From: Vampirovibrio sp.
GTDB taxonomy: Bacteria; Cyanobacteriota; Vampirovibrionia; Vampirovibrionales; JAJTHC01
Direction of reading: 5' to 3'
DNA: 64,000 nt
Assembly: GCA_024998755.1 (NCBI GenBank)
Contig: JACEUU010000003.1
Location: 744,001 to 808,000 of the forward strand
Position 1 is the first letter of the stretch. Each line of letters begins with the position of its first letter. Below, piece by piece: positions 18,128-27,000 of the stretch. A model generated the notes under the pieces. It did no database searches. It was given only the letters and a program-made list of their open reading frames with translations, and had not been told where the DNA came from. Made by a program: the position numbers and the translations under genes.

Positions 18128-19510
18128 CTACTTCTCCTCCAATGCTAAAATTCTCTTCGCTTCTTTAATGTTAATATATGCCTTATAGCCATGTTTTTCC
18201 ATTAACCCTAAAAGCTCTGCTCCATTTAGTAATTTTATTGGTTTACCGTTAGCAAATTCGTAAGCATCCGAGCCATAATCTGATGTTGTTACTAAAATGC
18301 CATTATTTGCACCTTCATTCATCAATGTGCCGTACAAATCTCGCACGGCGGATACGCCTACGGTATTGGTATATCTTTTGGCTTGGATAACAATTTTACC
18401 GCCACGTATCGGGTCAGGGTCAAATGCGATTGCATCAACACCCCCATCACGGCTTGCTTGCGTTATTTTTACTTCTCCACCATTTTGGCTAAATTCTTTT
18501 TCAAAAACTTCTCTTATTAAATTTTCAAAATCTTGCCAATTAATAGCAGCTAAATTTGTACCCGAATTAATGTTATCCAATACGCCATAAGCATCCACAA
18601 AACGTCTATCTGATTTGTCAATAGTTCTGATTGGACTGACAGGCGTTATAGATGATAATTCCGCAGCACCTACCCCTTTTAAATACTTAAAACACTCTCG
18701 TGCATCGACATTTTCTAAATTAATTTCATCAAATACATTTCTATTTAATTGAAGCGACATAACACAGGCTGTTTTATGTTTACCTGTTGCTTTGTCAATA
18801 GCAGTAATCATGCCGTTAAAGGTTATTGAATCCACCTCATTGTTTTTATTTTGTGAAAATATTTCGTCAATTGTTCTCAAGCAAATTTGTTATAGAACAC
18901 TGCTATATAGTTTATTCTGTTCTTTTTCTTTGAATTTTTTCCCATTATCATCTACCACGCAAACTTCTTCTAATAATGGTAGTTTATAATCCACAACCAA
19001 TGCTTTGTTATCAGGATTATATGAAATATCTATTTCCTTATGCCACAATATAGGATACACGGAAAGCATCAGTAAATTTAAATAAAAGTCTTCAATCCCA
19101 TAAATGTCGTATAGAGTAAGTATTCTAATAGAAAGTATTAGTAACGCATCGGGCACCACAATCCTATGAGCATTTTTCAGATTCAATACTCTATCGTTAG
19201 TAACTGATTTCTGTATTTTTTTAAGAAACTCATGTGCCTTAATACGTTCCATTTCGTTTGAAACGGAAATACTGGAGTCTATATGTTGGGCATTGTAAAT
19301 AGCCTGTGAAAATTTAGATTCATCTTTTAACCCATTTTGAATGATATTAGTTACTTGGTTTTCTAACACATAAACACTTTCCTCGCCTTCAAGGTCTGTA
19401 ATTTCATCTACAATTTCGTTGTAATTCAAGTTGGTAAAACTTAACAAAACAATTATTGCTTCCTCTCGGTATCCTTCTTGTAACAAAGGTACAATTACCA
19501 ACTGGATCAA
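18128..19510 (-). pseudogene. Mrr-type restriction endonuclease gene with one in-frame stop
   Basis: Two open frames (19510-18890 and 18880-18128) lie in the same frame, with a single TAA between them at 18887-18889. The sequence reads smoothly across it as KLYSSVL-stop-QICLRTIDEIF. The C-terminal part has the Mrr catalytic core: NWQDFENLIREVFEKEF, then QASRDGGVDAIAFD and KIVIQAKRYTN, with the D...QxK nuclease residues present. This family cleaves DNA, often modified DNA (type IV restriction). The N-terminal 200 residues are a helical domain of unknown role. The 5' end has only TTG-type starts, so it may also be truncated. An IS5-type element begins just upstream. Confidence 0.8.
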
Positions 19511-19621
19511 CCTTTCAGTAAAATATACTTGAAGTTACGGAATAAGGGTGTGCAGGTGGGAGTAGTGAGTGTTTTTTAATAAAATTCAACCAAAAATGCT
19601 CAAAAAACAGAACAATACCCC

Positions 19622-20650
19622 TTGTTTCCACTCTTTTCGGATCATAATTACCTAAAAACCATACAAGAATCCACTAAAACCTACCCCCCTCCTCACCAAA
19701 AAACCATACCGACGACAATTATACCCAAATGCCAAGCCCAAAATCTCCGCAGAAACACGCACTAACCCACGACAAGACACACGAACCTTCTTAAACACCG
19801 TCTTCCAACCCGCAAACACATGCTCCACCCTAGCCCGAACCTTAGAAAGCAACCCATTAAACCGCTTCTGCGAAGCCGTCAACTCAGGCGTTGGTTCATG
19901 CTGCTTACCCCGAACACGACGCTTAATAATCCTCGGCTGTATCCCCAACGCCTTCAAATCCTTCTCCTTACCCACATACCCACTATCCGCACCAACAGTC
20001 TGCTCATCGCCCACCAGTACAGGCAGTAAACTCTGACTGTCATGCACATTGGCACCAGTAACAACCACCTTGCGAATCAACTTGCTTTTAGCATCCACAT
20101 TAACCGTGGCACTGTAACCAAAGCCTTTGTAGCCATAAGTGGCATCAGGGTCGCTCTGGTCTTCAGGCTTTTTTCTCTGTTTGCTATTGGCTTTAATAAA
20201 GGTGGCATCTACCAAGTTGCCTTCTTTAAGAATGAGGTTGTTCTCTTGGAAGAAGGTGTCTAAGGCTAAGAAAAGGGCTTCTTGGGCTGGGGTGTTTTGC
20301 AGTTCGTGTTGGAAGTTTTCGAGTGTCGTGGCTTCAGGGATGGGGGATTCTAAGGAGAAGCCGAGAAACTTTCGGAAGGAGAGTCTGTCGTGGCATTGAA
20401 ATTCTGTTTGTTCATAGGAGAGATTGAACCATATTTTGAGGAGGTTCATTTTGAGCAGTAGTAGGCGTTTGTAGGGTGGTCTGCCGTTGGGTTTGTGGTG
20501 GATGTGTGTTTTGAGGATGGTTTCAAATAGTTGCCATGGTAGGGTTTGGTTCATTTCCTCTAGGAATTTGTGGGTGGGGGTGGCTTGTTGAATTTGGATG
20601 TCGGCAAAGGTAGTCATGGGGGTGGGGTATCCTATGAGAGGTGGAATAAT
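19622..20650 (-). mobile_element. IS5-family insertion sequence, ends uncertain
   Basis: The single transposase ORF is flanked by imperfect inverted ends. The left region 19622-19642 (TTGTTTCCACTCTTTTCGGAT) resembles the complement of 20629-20649 at roughly 15 of 21 positions. No target duplication was settled. The bounds are therefore tentative. Confidence 0.5.
19652..20617 (-). CDS. IS5-family DDE transposase
   Basis: A 321-residue intact transposase. The N-terminal region (LPWQLFETILKTHIHHKPNGRPP) and the QTEFQCHDRLSFRKFLG block are typical of IS5-group enzymes. The catalytic acidic residues fit LVDATFI (D1), GADSGYVGKE (D2) and RVEHVFAGWK (E). Codon use is C-rich in the 3' half and G-rich in the 5' half, unlike the neighbours, which suggests recent arrival. 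It lies 142 bases upstream of the broken restriction gene, on the same strand. Confidence 0.93.
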   Translation of the reverse strand: MTTFADIQIQQATPTHKFLEEMNQTLPWQLFETILKTHIHHKPNGRPPYKRLLLLKMNLLKIWFNLSYEQTEFQCHDRLSFRKFLGFSLESPIPEATTLENFQHELQNTPAQEALFLALDTFFQENNLILKEGNLVDATFIKANSKQRKKPEDQSDPDATYGYKGFGYSATVNVDAKSKLIRKVVVTGANVHDSQSLLPVLVGDEQTVGADSGYVGKEKDLKALGIQPRIIKRRVRGKQHEPTPELTASQKRFNGLLSKVRARVEHVFAGWKTVFKKVRVSCRGLVRVSAEILGLAFGYNCRRYGFLVRRGVGFSGFLYGF

Positions 20651-20662
20651 GTCCCTTCTCTT

Positions 20663-21196
20663 CTAACCCAAAATTACCTTGCCCTTTTTCCGTAACTTCA
20701 CTTGGTTCTCTAGTGCCTGCTTTTCGGCGGTACGCAAGTTTTCTTTTTTGATTTCTGCTTCTATTCTAGCTTGTTCCTCGGCTCTCTCTTTCTCTTCAGC
20801 CTCTATTCTTAATTTTTCTCTTTCGATCCTAGCTTTTTCTTCTGCTCTTATTCTAGTCGTTTCGAGTTTTTCTGTTCTTTCAAGCCTTGCCTTTTTTGAT
20901 TCAGATATTGCTTGGCGAACTTCGGCTTTAGCATTAGAATCTCCTGCTAACATTCTTTTTATTGCTAATCTTGCGTTACCAGCTTCATATGTTGCTGTAC
21001 TTGATTCAGCTATTGCTTTAGTTTTTATCTCTTCAGCCTCTATTCTAGCCTTTTTTTCGGCTCTAGCCTGACTCACCCCAGCTAGTACTCCACAAAATCC
21101 AGCTAACATTTTTATTACTAATAGAGCTAGCTGTATTAGTAATAAGGGCATTTTTATTAACGATAAGGCTAGACTACCACTTTTCTTCATTCGCAT
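20663..21196 (-). CDS. Membrane-anchored charged-helix protein
   Basis: A protein of about 177 residues with an N-terminal hydrophobic segment (LALSLIKMPLLLIQLALLVI then MLAGFCGVLAGV). A long helix very rich in Glu, Ala, Arg and Lys follows (repeats such as RAEEKARIEREKLRIEAEEK), as in TolA-like or single-alpha-helix proteins. No domain is recognised. The start is unclear: ATG at 21196 or 21190, or TTG at 21232. Translated low-complexity sequence of this type can mislead homology searches. Confidence 0.65.
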   Translation of the reverse strand: MRMKKSGSLALSLIKMPLLLIQLALLVIKMLAGFCGVLAGVSQARAEKKARIEAEEIKTKAIAESSTATYEAGNARLAIKRMLAGDSNAKAEVRQAISESKKARLERTEKLETTRIRAEEKARIEREKLRIEAEEKERAEEQARIEAEIKKENLRTAEKQALENQVKLRKKGKVILG

Positions 21197-21326
21197 AACT
21201 GTTAGTTTTTTCCTTACGTTATAGGATTTCAAAGCCTCTAAAAAGTAACCTTAAAAAAGCTAGGATGATATTTATTTTAGCCTGACTCTATAAGCTTTGC
21301 AAGCAATAAGCCTCAGTCTGCTACTA

Positions 21327-22241
21327 CTACTCCCCGCTCCACTTGAACTGCTGGAACTTGGGGGTGGGGCGATGAATTTCTACAGGAGCAGGCTGCTTAA
21401 TGGTCGGTAACAACGAAGAAGTGGTCATGTAAAACTGCCCCATCTTACTTAACAACGCCTGTTGCTCTTCAATGCTCAACGTTAAATGCCCCGATGTATT
21501 TAAAGTCGGCATGGGCATACTATTAACAGATGGCGGGGTTAGCCCCCCGCCCACACTACCCTGCCCAACGGATTGAAACGCCTGCTTGAACCCCTGTTTT
21601 TCCGCTCGCCAAGCTTCCAAAAAATCCACCATCGTGTTTTCAGGCTTCAACCCCAGCCGATGGGCTTCCGTGGGAATATGGCACCCCACAGGCAAAGCGT
21701 AAAGCCACTCCACGGTGCGTACATCTCTGGCGGTTAAATCTGCCACGCCATACTGGTGGGGTACATACATAATATCGGTCGCATCTTCACTATGCCCCAA
21801 AATCCCGAGTGCGTGCCCAATTTCGTGTAGAATGGTGTGCTTTACTTCCACAGGGCTGTTGTATTGGGCGAACAATAACCCATCTGAAAGCCCGATAGAT
21901 ATTTCTGCCCCGTAAATTTGCCCTTTGGCGTTCCATTCCGTTTTGCAATGCCCCAAGCTTTTTCTATCCACCCGCCGCCATATCAAGTTAATTTGCGATT
22001 CATTCAACGATAAAACCCGCTGAAACTTCACCGCTCCGTTGGTCAGCCTCGTCCACGCTTGGAAGGAGTCCCACGCCATGTTCATGTAGGCTTGGGCGTT
22101 TTTTTGTTTTTCTTTTTCGTACCATTTGAAGGGGGCAATGTATACCTTTAGGGGCATGGTTGAAGTAACCCAACGTACCACGTTGCCTTCACGCAAGCAG
22201 TTGATGAGGTAGGTATCGGTGTTGTTGGGGAGGGTAGGCAT
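21327..22241 (-). CDS. Matrixin-like zinc metalloprotease
   Basis: Contains the full metzincin zinc site HEIGHALGILGH and the Met-turn DIMYVP about 7 residues later, as in M10 matrixins. The upstream strand (SINLIWRR-type, here SQINLIWRRVD) and the LGHCKTEW segment fit the catalytic domain. The domain is central (about residues 40-200); the C-terminal 100 residues are Pro/Gly-rich. No signal peptide is seen with the ATG at 22241 or the TTG at 22274, so export is unclear. Probable substrates are unknown. Confidence 0.85.
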   Translation of the reverse strand: MPTLPNNTDTYLINCLREGNVVRWVTSTMPLKVYIAPFKWYEKEKQKNAQAYMNMAWDSFQAWTRLTNGAVKFQRVLSLNESQINLIWRRVDRKSLGHCKTEWNAKGQIYGAEISIGLSDGLLFAQYNSPVEVKHTILHEIGHALGILGHSEDATDIMYVPHQYGVADLTARDVRTVEWLYALPVGCHIPTEAHRLGLKPENTMVDFLEAWRAEKQGFKQAFQSVGQGSVGGGLTPPSVNSMPMPTLNTSGHLTLSIEEQQALLSKMGQFYMTTSSLLPTIKQPAPVEIHRPTPKFQQFKWSGE

Positions 22242-22404
22242 AGGCGAGGTATCAATAGTAGAATTAAAGGGCAATGGTCTTATTTTAGCAAGATTTTTTC
22301 AAAAGTGAACAAATAGACGAAAAGAAGGGGTTGCCTATTGGGCATCTTTTTTGTAATCTTAACTTATAGAAATGGTGTTGGCTTTTTAAAAGCCTATTAG
22401 TAAT

Positions 22405-22487
22405 GGAAGAGGTCCGGGTGGTGAGGAAGCCGCCTTGAAAGCGGTTGGCCGCAAGGCTTGCGGGTTCGAATCCTGTCTCTTCCGCCA
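22405..22487 (+). tRNA. tRNA-Ser(TGA)
   Basis: The acceptor arms GGAAGAG and CTCTTCC pair fully; the anticodon loop is CTTGAAA with anticodon TGA. A long variable arm follows (TTGGCCGCAAGGCTTG), then the TTCGAAT T-loop and an encoded CCA. The class II architecture confirms a serine tRNA. Confidence 0.96.
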
Positions 22488-22496
22488 TTTTTAATT

Positions 22497-22533
22497 AAAA
22501 GCCTTTTGTTTTTTACAAAAGGCTTTTTGTTTT
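22497..22533 (+). terminator. Terminator of tRNA-Ser
   Basis: Arms AAAAGCCTTTTGT and ACAAAAGGCTTTT separated by a T loop and followed by a T-run, 10 bases after the tRNA. Confidence 0.88.
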
Positions 22534-22759
22534 TAATCTTAATTTAGCCCCCTTAGTTTGGGGTATTTTTTACTTACCCCCTTCCCACATTGCTTTGCTT
22601 GTGTTCAAATAACACTATCAATGGTTTCTTTGAACTTCACTTCTTTTTAATTAGATGCTGAACGGAAGGACAGAAGCCTCAAATAAAACAAATTGTTGCA
22701 GTATTGCCCGTTTGTTTTGCTAGTTTAAGTTTACTTTTTTATTTGGAGAACCCCATATC

Positions 22760-23920
22760 GTGTCTAAACGTAGAGTGCTAGTAACAACTGGTGGTGGCGA
22801 CTGCCCCGGCTTAAATGCCGTTATTAGAGCCGTAGTTAAACGCTTCAGCTTAGAACCCGATTGGGAAGTGTTGGGTAGTATGGAAGCTTTTAATGGCTTA
22901 CTTCGCGACCCCATGGAAGTTGTAACGTTAGATGAAGCCGCTGTTTCGGGTATTCACACCCGAGGTGGCACAATCATTAAAACTACCAACAAGGGTGGCC
23001 CCTTCGCTTGGCCTGTTCGTAACCCTGATGGCACTTGGTATACGGTTGACCGTGTGGAAGATTTCAAGCAACGTCTAGAACAATTAGGCGTTGAAGCGAT
23101 TATCTCTATTGGTGGTGAAGGCTCTATGGACATTGCCCACCAGCTGGGTAAACGTGGTGTTAATGTCGTGGGTGTGCCGAAAACTATCGATAATGACCTT
23201 TCTGCTACAGATGTTACGTTTGGCTTTCAAACGGCGGTTGAAATTGCTACCGAAGCTGTCGATAGGTTAGTAACAACGGCTTCTAGCCATAGCCGGTTGA
23301 TGATTTTAGAAGTTATGGGCAGGCACGCAGGGTGGATTGCATTGCATTCAGCCATTGCTGGCGGTGCGGATGTTTGCTTAATTCCTGAAATTCCTTATGA
23401 TTTGGAGCAGGTCGCTTACAAAATTAACCGGCAAATGAAAACCGAAGGCTTTGCCATTGTGGTTATTGCGGAAGGTGCTAAGGCGAAAGATGGTCATAGT
23501 GTGTCTAAAAAAAGCGATGAAGTAGGTTATGCCAACGTACTTTATGGTGGCGTTGGGCATCAATTGGCTCAGGAATTGAAGCCTCATGTTACGATGGATA
23601 GCCGAGTCATGATTTTAGGGCATTTGCAACGTGGCGGTACGCCTGCGGCTTATGACCGTGTGCTTTCTACTGAATTTGGTGTGAAGGCGGCTGAATTGGT
23701 TTTAGAAGGTCAATTTGGCATGATGGCTTCTTTCCAAAATAATGAAATTACTGCCGTGCCTATTGAAGAAGCCATTAGTGAATATAACTTTGTAAAAGAA
23801 GATACACAGCAGGTGCGTACTGCACGGGGTGTAGGTATTTGCTTGGGCGACCGTAACTTTGGCCCGCAAGTGAAGTGGGATACGGCTGAAAAAATGGCGA
23901 ATGCCACGGCTAAAGGTTAA
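22760..23920 (+). CDS. pfkA: 6-phosphofructokinase (ATP- or PPi-dependent)
   Basis: A 386-residue phosphofructokinase that phosphorylates fructose 6-phosphate in glycolysis. The N-terminal TTGGGDCPGLNAVIRAVV is plain, GGEGSMD (near residue 113) replaces the usual GGDGS or GGDDS, and PKTIDNDLS (near 137) carries a Lys typical of PPi-dependent or mixed-clade enzymes. MGRHAGWIAL and LGHLQRGGTPAAYDR complete the active site. The donor cannot be fixed from motifs alone: the Gly in the first loop suggests ATP, while the Lys suggests PPi. The start is GTG, with GGAG 12 bases upstream. Confidence 0.93.
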   Translation: MSKRRVLVTTGGGDCPGLNAVIRAVVKRFSLEPDWEVLGSMEAFNGLLRDPMEVVTLDEAAVSGIHTRGGTIIKTTNKGGPFAWPVRNPDGTWYTVDRVEDFKQRLEQLGVEAIISIGGEGSMDIAHQLGKRGVNVVGVPKTIDNDLSATDVTFGFQTAVEIATEAVDRLVTTASSHSRLMILEVMGRHAGWIALHSAIAGGADVCLIPEIPYDLEQVAYKINRQMKTEGFAIVVIAEGAKAKDGHSVSKKSDEVGYANVLYGGVGHQLAQELKPHVTMDSRVMILGHLQRGGTPAAYDRVLSTEFGVKAAELVLEGQFGMMASFQNNEITAVPIEEAISEYNFVKEDTQQVRTARGVGICLGDRNFGPQVKWDTAEKMANATAKG

Positions 23921-23989
23921 TATCTAAGCGGATTTTTAGAAAATGGTTGCAATATTACTTTGTTCCCGTTAGTATAGAAATCAAGCTAA

Positions 23990-24065
23990 GGGGGTTTGGC
24001 GCAGTTGGTAGCGCGTCTCAATGGCATTGAGAAGGCCAGCGGTTCGAATCCGCTAACCTCCACCA
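23990..24065 (+). tRNA. tRNA-Ala(GGC)
   Basis: Acceptor GGGGGTT pairs with AACCTCC (one G-T), D-loop GCAGTTGGTAGCGC, anticodon loop ATGGCAT with anticodon GGC, T-loop TTCGAAT and encoded CCA. It follows phosphofructokinase by 69 bases. Confidence 0.95.
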
Positions 24066-24103
24066 CAACAGACCGAAAACAATCGTTTTCGGTCTGTTGT
24101 GTT
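24065..24103 (+). terminator. Terminator of tRNA-Ala
   Basis: Arms ACAACAGACCGAAAAC and GTTTTCGGTCTGTTGT, 16 bp perfect, with a 4-base loop, starting at the tRNA CCA end. The T-run is short. Confidence 0.85.
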
Positions 24104-24192
24104 ATTTGGGTAGCATCATTTCCCCTGTTGATGGGTTTATCTAAATACAGGTCGTATTTTTATACCATTTTTTAGAGATTCTTGCTTGCCTT

Positions 24193-24975
24193 ATGATGAT
24201 GATGTCTTCCGTTTCTGCTACAAAACTGCATAACTATCCCCCTCAGTTGGTTTATTCAAAAGGCTTACGAATTGGCAATATGCGGGAAGATGACGACGAC
24301 GATAGTGATGATTATACTAGCCCTACTGCTAAGCCATTGCCAGCTATTGGGCTGAATGGCAACTTGGGTCAGCCACAATCTGCAGTGCCCGTTATGCGGG
24401 TGCCTATTGCTCCAGGATTTTTGCCTTCAACGCAAACGCAAACCCCGTTGAAGCAAGATGCATTTACCCCTACGCAAACCCCAACGGTTTCAACGCAGCA
24501 GGTGAATCATATTCCCCCAGAAATGCTGGCTAAGTTATTGGCGGAATCGGCTAGCCAAGAACAGCAACCTGTAGAAGCTCGTCCTTCTTTTACGTTAACC
24601 ACTTCCTTGCCTGATGAACGTTTTATTAAAAATCCTGCTTCTAAAGCGGTTACTACCATGGCTTTTTCTACGGGTATTGGGGCAACGGTTTGTGCGTTGT
24701 TAGGGGCAATGGTGGTTCGGTTACGTCCGCAGCCAACGGCTATTGCTTATGGTGTGTTTGGTGGTTTAGGTTTCTTGGGCGGGAGTATTTTGGGCTTGCT
24801 ATTGGGGGCGACTGTTTTGGGGCGTGTTGCAGAGCAACAGCAGGAAATGGAAAATAAAATCCACTTGTCTAAAACCAGAGTGTTAGTGGAACAATTAACG
24901 CCTATTAGTTTAGACCCTATTCGTATTAAGGTTAAGCGTAAAAAGAAGCCCGTTGTTAATAGACCTCTTGCATGA
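24193..24975 (+). CDS. Membrane protein of unknown function with a tandem-ATG start
   Basis: A 260-residue protein opening with four tandem ATG codons. The N-terminal two thirds are polar and low in complexity (an Asp run DDDDDSDD, then Pro/Gln/Thr-rich). Two Gly-rich membrane helices follow (about residues 155-175 and 182-207: GVFGGLGFLGGSILGLLLGA), then a basic C-terminal tail. No family is recognised. Its last four codons and stop (RPLA-stop) lie inside the terminal repeat of a MITE, so the original C-terminus may have been different. Confidence 0.75.
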   Translation: MMMMSSVSATKLHNYPPQLVYSKGLRIGNMREDDDDDSDDYTSPTAKPLPAIGLNGNLGQPQSAVPVMRVPIAPGFLPSTQTQTPLKQDAFTPTQTPTVSTQQVNHIPPEMLAKLLAESASQEQQPVEARPSFTLTTSLPDERFIKNPASKAVTTMAFSTGIGATVCALLGAMVVRLRPQPTAIAYGVFGGLGFLGGSILGLLLGATVLGRVAEQQQEMENKIHLSKTRVLVEQLTPISLDPIRIKVKRKKKPVVNRPLA

Positions 24976-25104
24976 CTCGATAGGTGGGTGCAGATTTGAG
25001 GAATACGGAATGGACTGACGGGCGGTGTAGTCTAACTACATAACCAAAGGAGTACCGTAAATGACAAAGAAGATGCCCCAGATATTGAGTCATGCAAGAG
25101 GTCT
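24961..25104 (+). mobile_element. 144-bp MITE with perfect terminal repeats
   Basis: The ends AGACCTCTTGCATGACTC and GAGTCATGCAAGAGGTCT are perfect 18-bp inverted repeats. Flanking AAT (or TA if shifted by one base) is duplicated. Inside is AAAGGAG followed 8 bases later by ATGACAAAGAAGATG, which looks like the ribosome site and first codons of a transposase. This fits an internally deleted insertion sequence; the parent family was not identified. It sits between convergent genes and provides the stop region of both. Confidence 0.85.
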
Positions 25105-25792
25105 AATGGGCAGAATGCTTCACATTAGCGTTATGGCGAAATAATTGCGTGCTTTCTAAAAACGCTAAATACTCTGCTGTTCTATTCTCTTCAAACCAAC
25201 CAGCGGGTGGCATTAACTGGCTTCCTAGCCCTACGGCAACCGCCCCTGCATGAAAGTAATCTGCCACTTGGTTTGTCTGAATGCCACCAAATGGTATGCA
25301 GGTTAGTTCTGGAAATGGTGTTGTTACGGTTTTAAAATAGCTAATCCCTCCGAGTGGTGCTACGGGAAATAGCTTTACGCATTGCCCACCTTCTTGCACT
25401 ACTTGGGTCAATTCTGAAGGAGTAATAGCACCGCCTAGGTGGCAATGTGTGGCTTCTGCGGCAAGGTGGTAAGCTTGTGGAATAAGGCCTGGTGAAGCGG
25501 TGAAAGTCATTTTTTGGTTTAAGCAACGGTCTAAATCAGCCAAGGTTTTTAGGCTACCCATCCCTATTTTTAGGTTACTATTGTCTGTTTCTTGGTTAAA
25601 TTGTTCTACCACTTGCCATACGTCTGGAATGGTTAGGGTAAATTCCAACACGGTTGCCCCTACTTGGTGTAGACACTGGGCAATCCATAGGGCTTCATCA
25701 GCAGCGTTTGACCGAATAACCGGTAATACCTTCTGCTGAAGCCAACAAGGTAGGGGGGTCGGTTTGTTTTCTTTTATTAAATTACAAACCAA
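25103..25792 (-). CDS. eda: KDPG/KHG aldolase family protein
   Basis: TIM-barrel class I aldolase that splits 2-keto-3-deoxy-6-phosphogluconate to pyruvate and glyceraldehyde 3-phosphate (Entner-Doudoroff and uronate routes). Motifs: KVLPVIRSN at the start of the barrel, VLEFTLTIP with the catalytic Glu, FTASPGLIPQ, and the Schiff-base Lys in CVKLFPVAPLGG; FGGIQTNQV completes the phosphate site. No ATG is available. A TTG at 25792 with AGGA 8 bases upstream fits, giving 229 residues, and a TATAAT lies about 43 bases upstream. The 3' end overlaps the MITE terminal repeat. Confidence 0.87.
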   Translation of the reverse strand: MVCNLIKENKPTPLPCWLQQKVLPVIRSNAADEALWIAQCLHQVGATVLEFTLTIPDVWQVVEQFNQETDNSNLKIGMGSLKTLADLDRCLNQKMTFTASPGLIPQAYHLAAEATHCHLGGAITPSELTQVVQEGGQCVKLFPVAPLGGISYFKTVTTPFPELTCIPFGGIQTNQVADYFHAGAVAVGLGSQLMPPAGWFEENRTAEYLAFLESTQLFRHNANVKHSAH

Positions 25793-25834
25793 GTGAACTG
25801 TCCTAATAAATACTGATAATAGTAGTATGTTGCT

Positions 25835-25840
25835 ATTATA
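25835..25840 (-). promoter_or_regulatory. Putative -10 box (TATAAT) for the aldolase gene
   Basis: A perfect TATAAT on the minus strand, with TTACTA 16 bases upstream as a weak -35. It lies 43 bases before the preferred aldolase start and overlaps the stop of the upstream ORF. Confidence 0.4.
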
Positions 25841-26201
25841 CCGCAAACCATAGGCATAGTAAGGGTAATAAGCTAACAAATAAACACAATATACCTGTTG
25901 GGTTCTGTGCTTTTAAAAAGGCTAATACTTTAACAGCTTCAGTTTCAACTGAGGCGGTAGTTTCACTTAGCCAGTGGTCGCCATATGGAGACCCTTCTAC
26001 AATAAAGGTCTCTCTGTACCCCCCTTTGTATTGGTGTATGGGTACAATGACTTTATTAGATTTTGGCAAAGCTGGTGGTGTTGTTCCATTGCTGGCAGAG
26101 CGTTCAACGGGTATTGGCAATGCAATGACATTCGATGTACCGCTAGGCAAGGTAGTTAAAAAATCTTTATTTGCGACCGATTGAAACAATTGCGTTACCA
26201 T
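25836..26201 (-). CDS. Small protein with a C-terminal membrane helix, unknown function
   Basis: From ATG 26201 the product has 121 residues: MVTQLFQSVANKDF at the start, a Pro/Ser-rich middle with VIVPIHQYKGGYRETFIVEG, and a C-terminal hydrophobic tail GILCLFVSLLPLLCLWFAV. This suits a tail-anchored or small inner-membrane protein. A longer reading to 26306 starts at TTG and adds a Cys-rich hydrophobic stretch; I prefer the ATG. No family is recognised. Confidence 0.5.
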   Translation of the reverse strand: MVTQLFQSVANKDFLTTLPSGTSNVIALPIPVERSASNGTTPPALPKSNKVIVPIHQYKGGYRETFIVEGSPYGDHWLSETTASVETEAVKVLAFLKAQNPTGILCLFVSLLPLLCLWFAV

Positions 26202-26430
26202 GGGTTGGCTAGCTCCGAATATCAACTTGATACGGTAATTTAAAGGGTTATTACAATACAGGAAAGACACACAAACACAAACAGTTGAAATGGTTTTTAA
26301 AAACACGACTATTTAATACCGATGTTGTGTACACATCTTACACTTTTGAAGTGGCGTTTGGCAAGTGTTTACCCTGTTTGCAGTAGGTTAATATGTCATT
26401 GTCTTAACACAATTAACCCTTGGAAGGGTA

Positions 26431-26439
26431 TGGTATAAT
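26431..26439 (+). promoter_or_regulatory. Extended -10 promoter element for the peroxiredoxin gene
   Basis: TGGTATAAT is an extended -10 motif (TGn plus a perfect TATAAT), 54 bases before the bcp ATG. No good -35 is seen at the expected distance. The rest of 26202-26492 holds no gene. Confidence 0.45.
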
Positions 26440-26492
26440 CTTAGTGTTACCGGCTTTTGTATTTTATTTAACCGAAAGGATACTACCCTTCT

Positions 26493-26966
26493 ATGGCATT
26501 CCCTAAAAAAGACCCTAACTTACAACCGCTGGCTATTGGCACGCCAGCTCCTGATTTTTCTTTGCCTGCCAGTGGTGTGCCAGCGGGTACAGAAGTTTCT
26601 TTAGAAGATTATGCTGGTAAGCCCTTTGTTTTGGTGTTCTACCCCAAAGATAAAACACCGGGTTGTACCCAGCAATTGTGTGATTTAACGACGGATTTTG
26701 AGCAATTTCAAGCCCTTAATTGTGCCGTATTAGCTAGTAATTCGGGTAGTTTAACAAGCCACAACAGTTTTGCTGAAAAATATGGGTATTGCTTTCCTAT
26801 TTTGGTAGATGCTGAAAAAACGATGGCGGCTGCTTATAGTGTGTTAAAAGCCGAAGGTGGTTACCAGCGGACGGTTTATATTATTGATGGGGCTGGTATT
26901 ATTCGGTTTGCCCAGCAGGGTATGGCTAAACACGTTGATTTATTGGCTTGCTTGGCAACGTTGTAG
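26493..26966 (+). CDS. bcp: Peroxiredoxin, Bcp/PrxQ type
   Basis: A 157-residue thioredoxin-fold thiol peroxidase that reduces hydrogen and organic peroxides. The active-site block VLVFYPKDKTPGCTQQLCDL carries the peroxidatic Cys and, five residues on, the second Cys typical of Bcp/PrxQ. The C-terminal YQRTVYIIDGAGIIRF strand is intact. The start ATG is supported by an upstream AAGGAT. It is a single-gene unit followed by repeats. Confidence 0.93.
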   Translation: MAFPKKDPNLQPLAIGTPAPDFSLPASGVPAGTEVSLEDYAGKPFVLVFYPKDKTPGCTQQLCDLTTDFEQFQALNCAVLASNSGSLTSHNSFAEKYGYCFPILVDAEKTMAAAYSVLKAEGGYQRTVYIIDGAGIIRFAQQGMAKHVDLLACLATL

Positions 26967-27000
26967 TAAACAACTTGCTACAATATTAAAAATCTTGGAA

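Noticed and set aside
22285..22488. 67-residue minus-strand ORF beginning MAEETGFEPASLAANR
   Set aside because: It is the well-known false ORF read antisense through tRNA-Ser; the tRNA explains the sequence.
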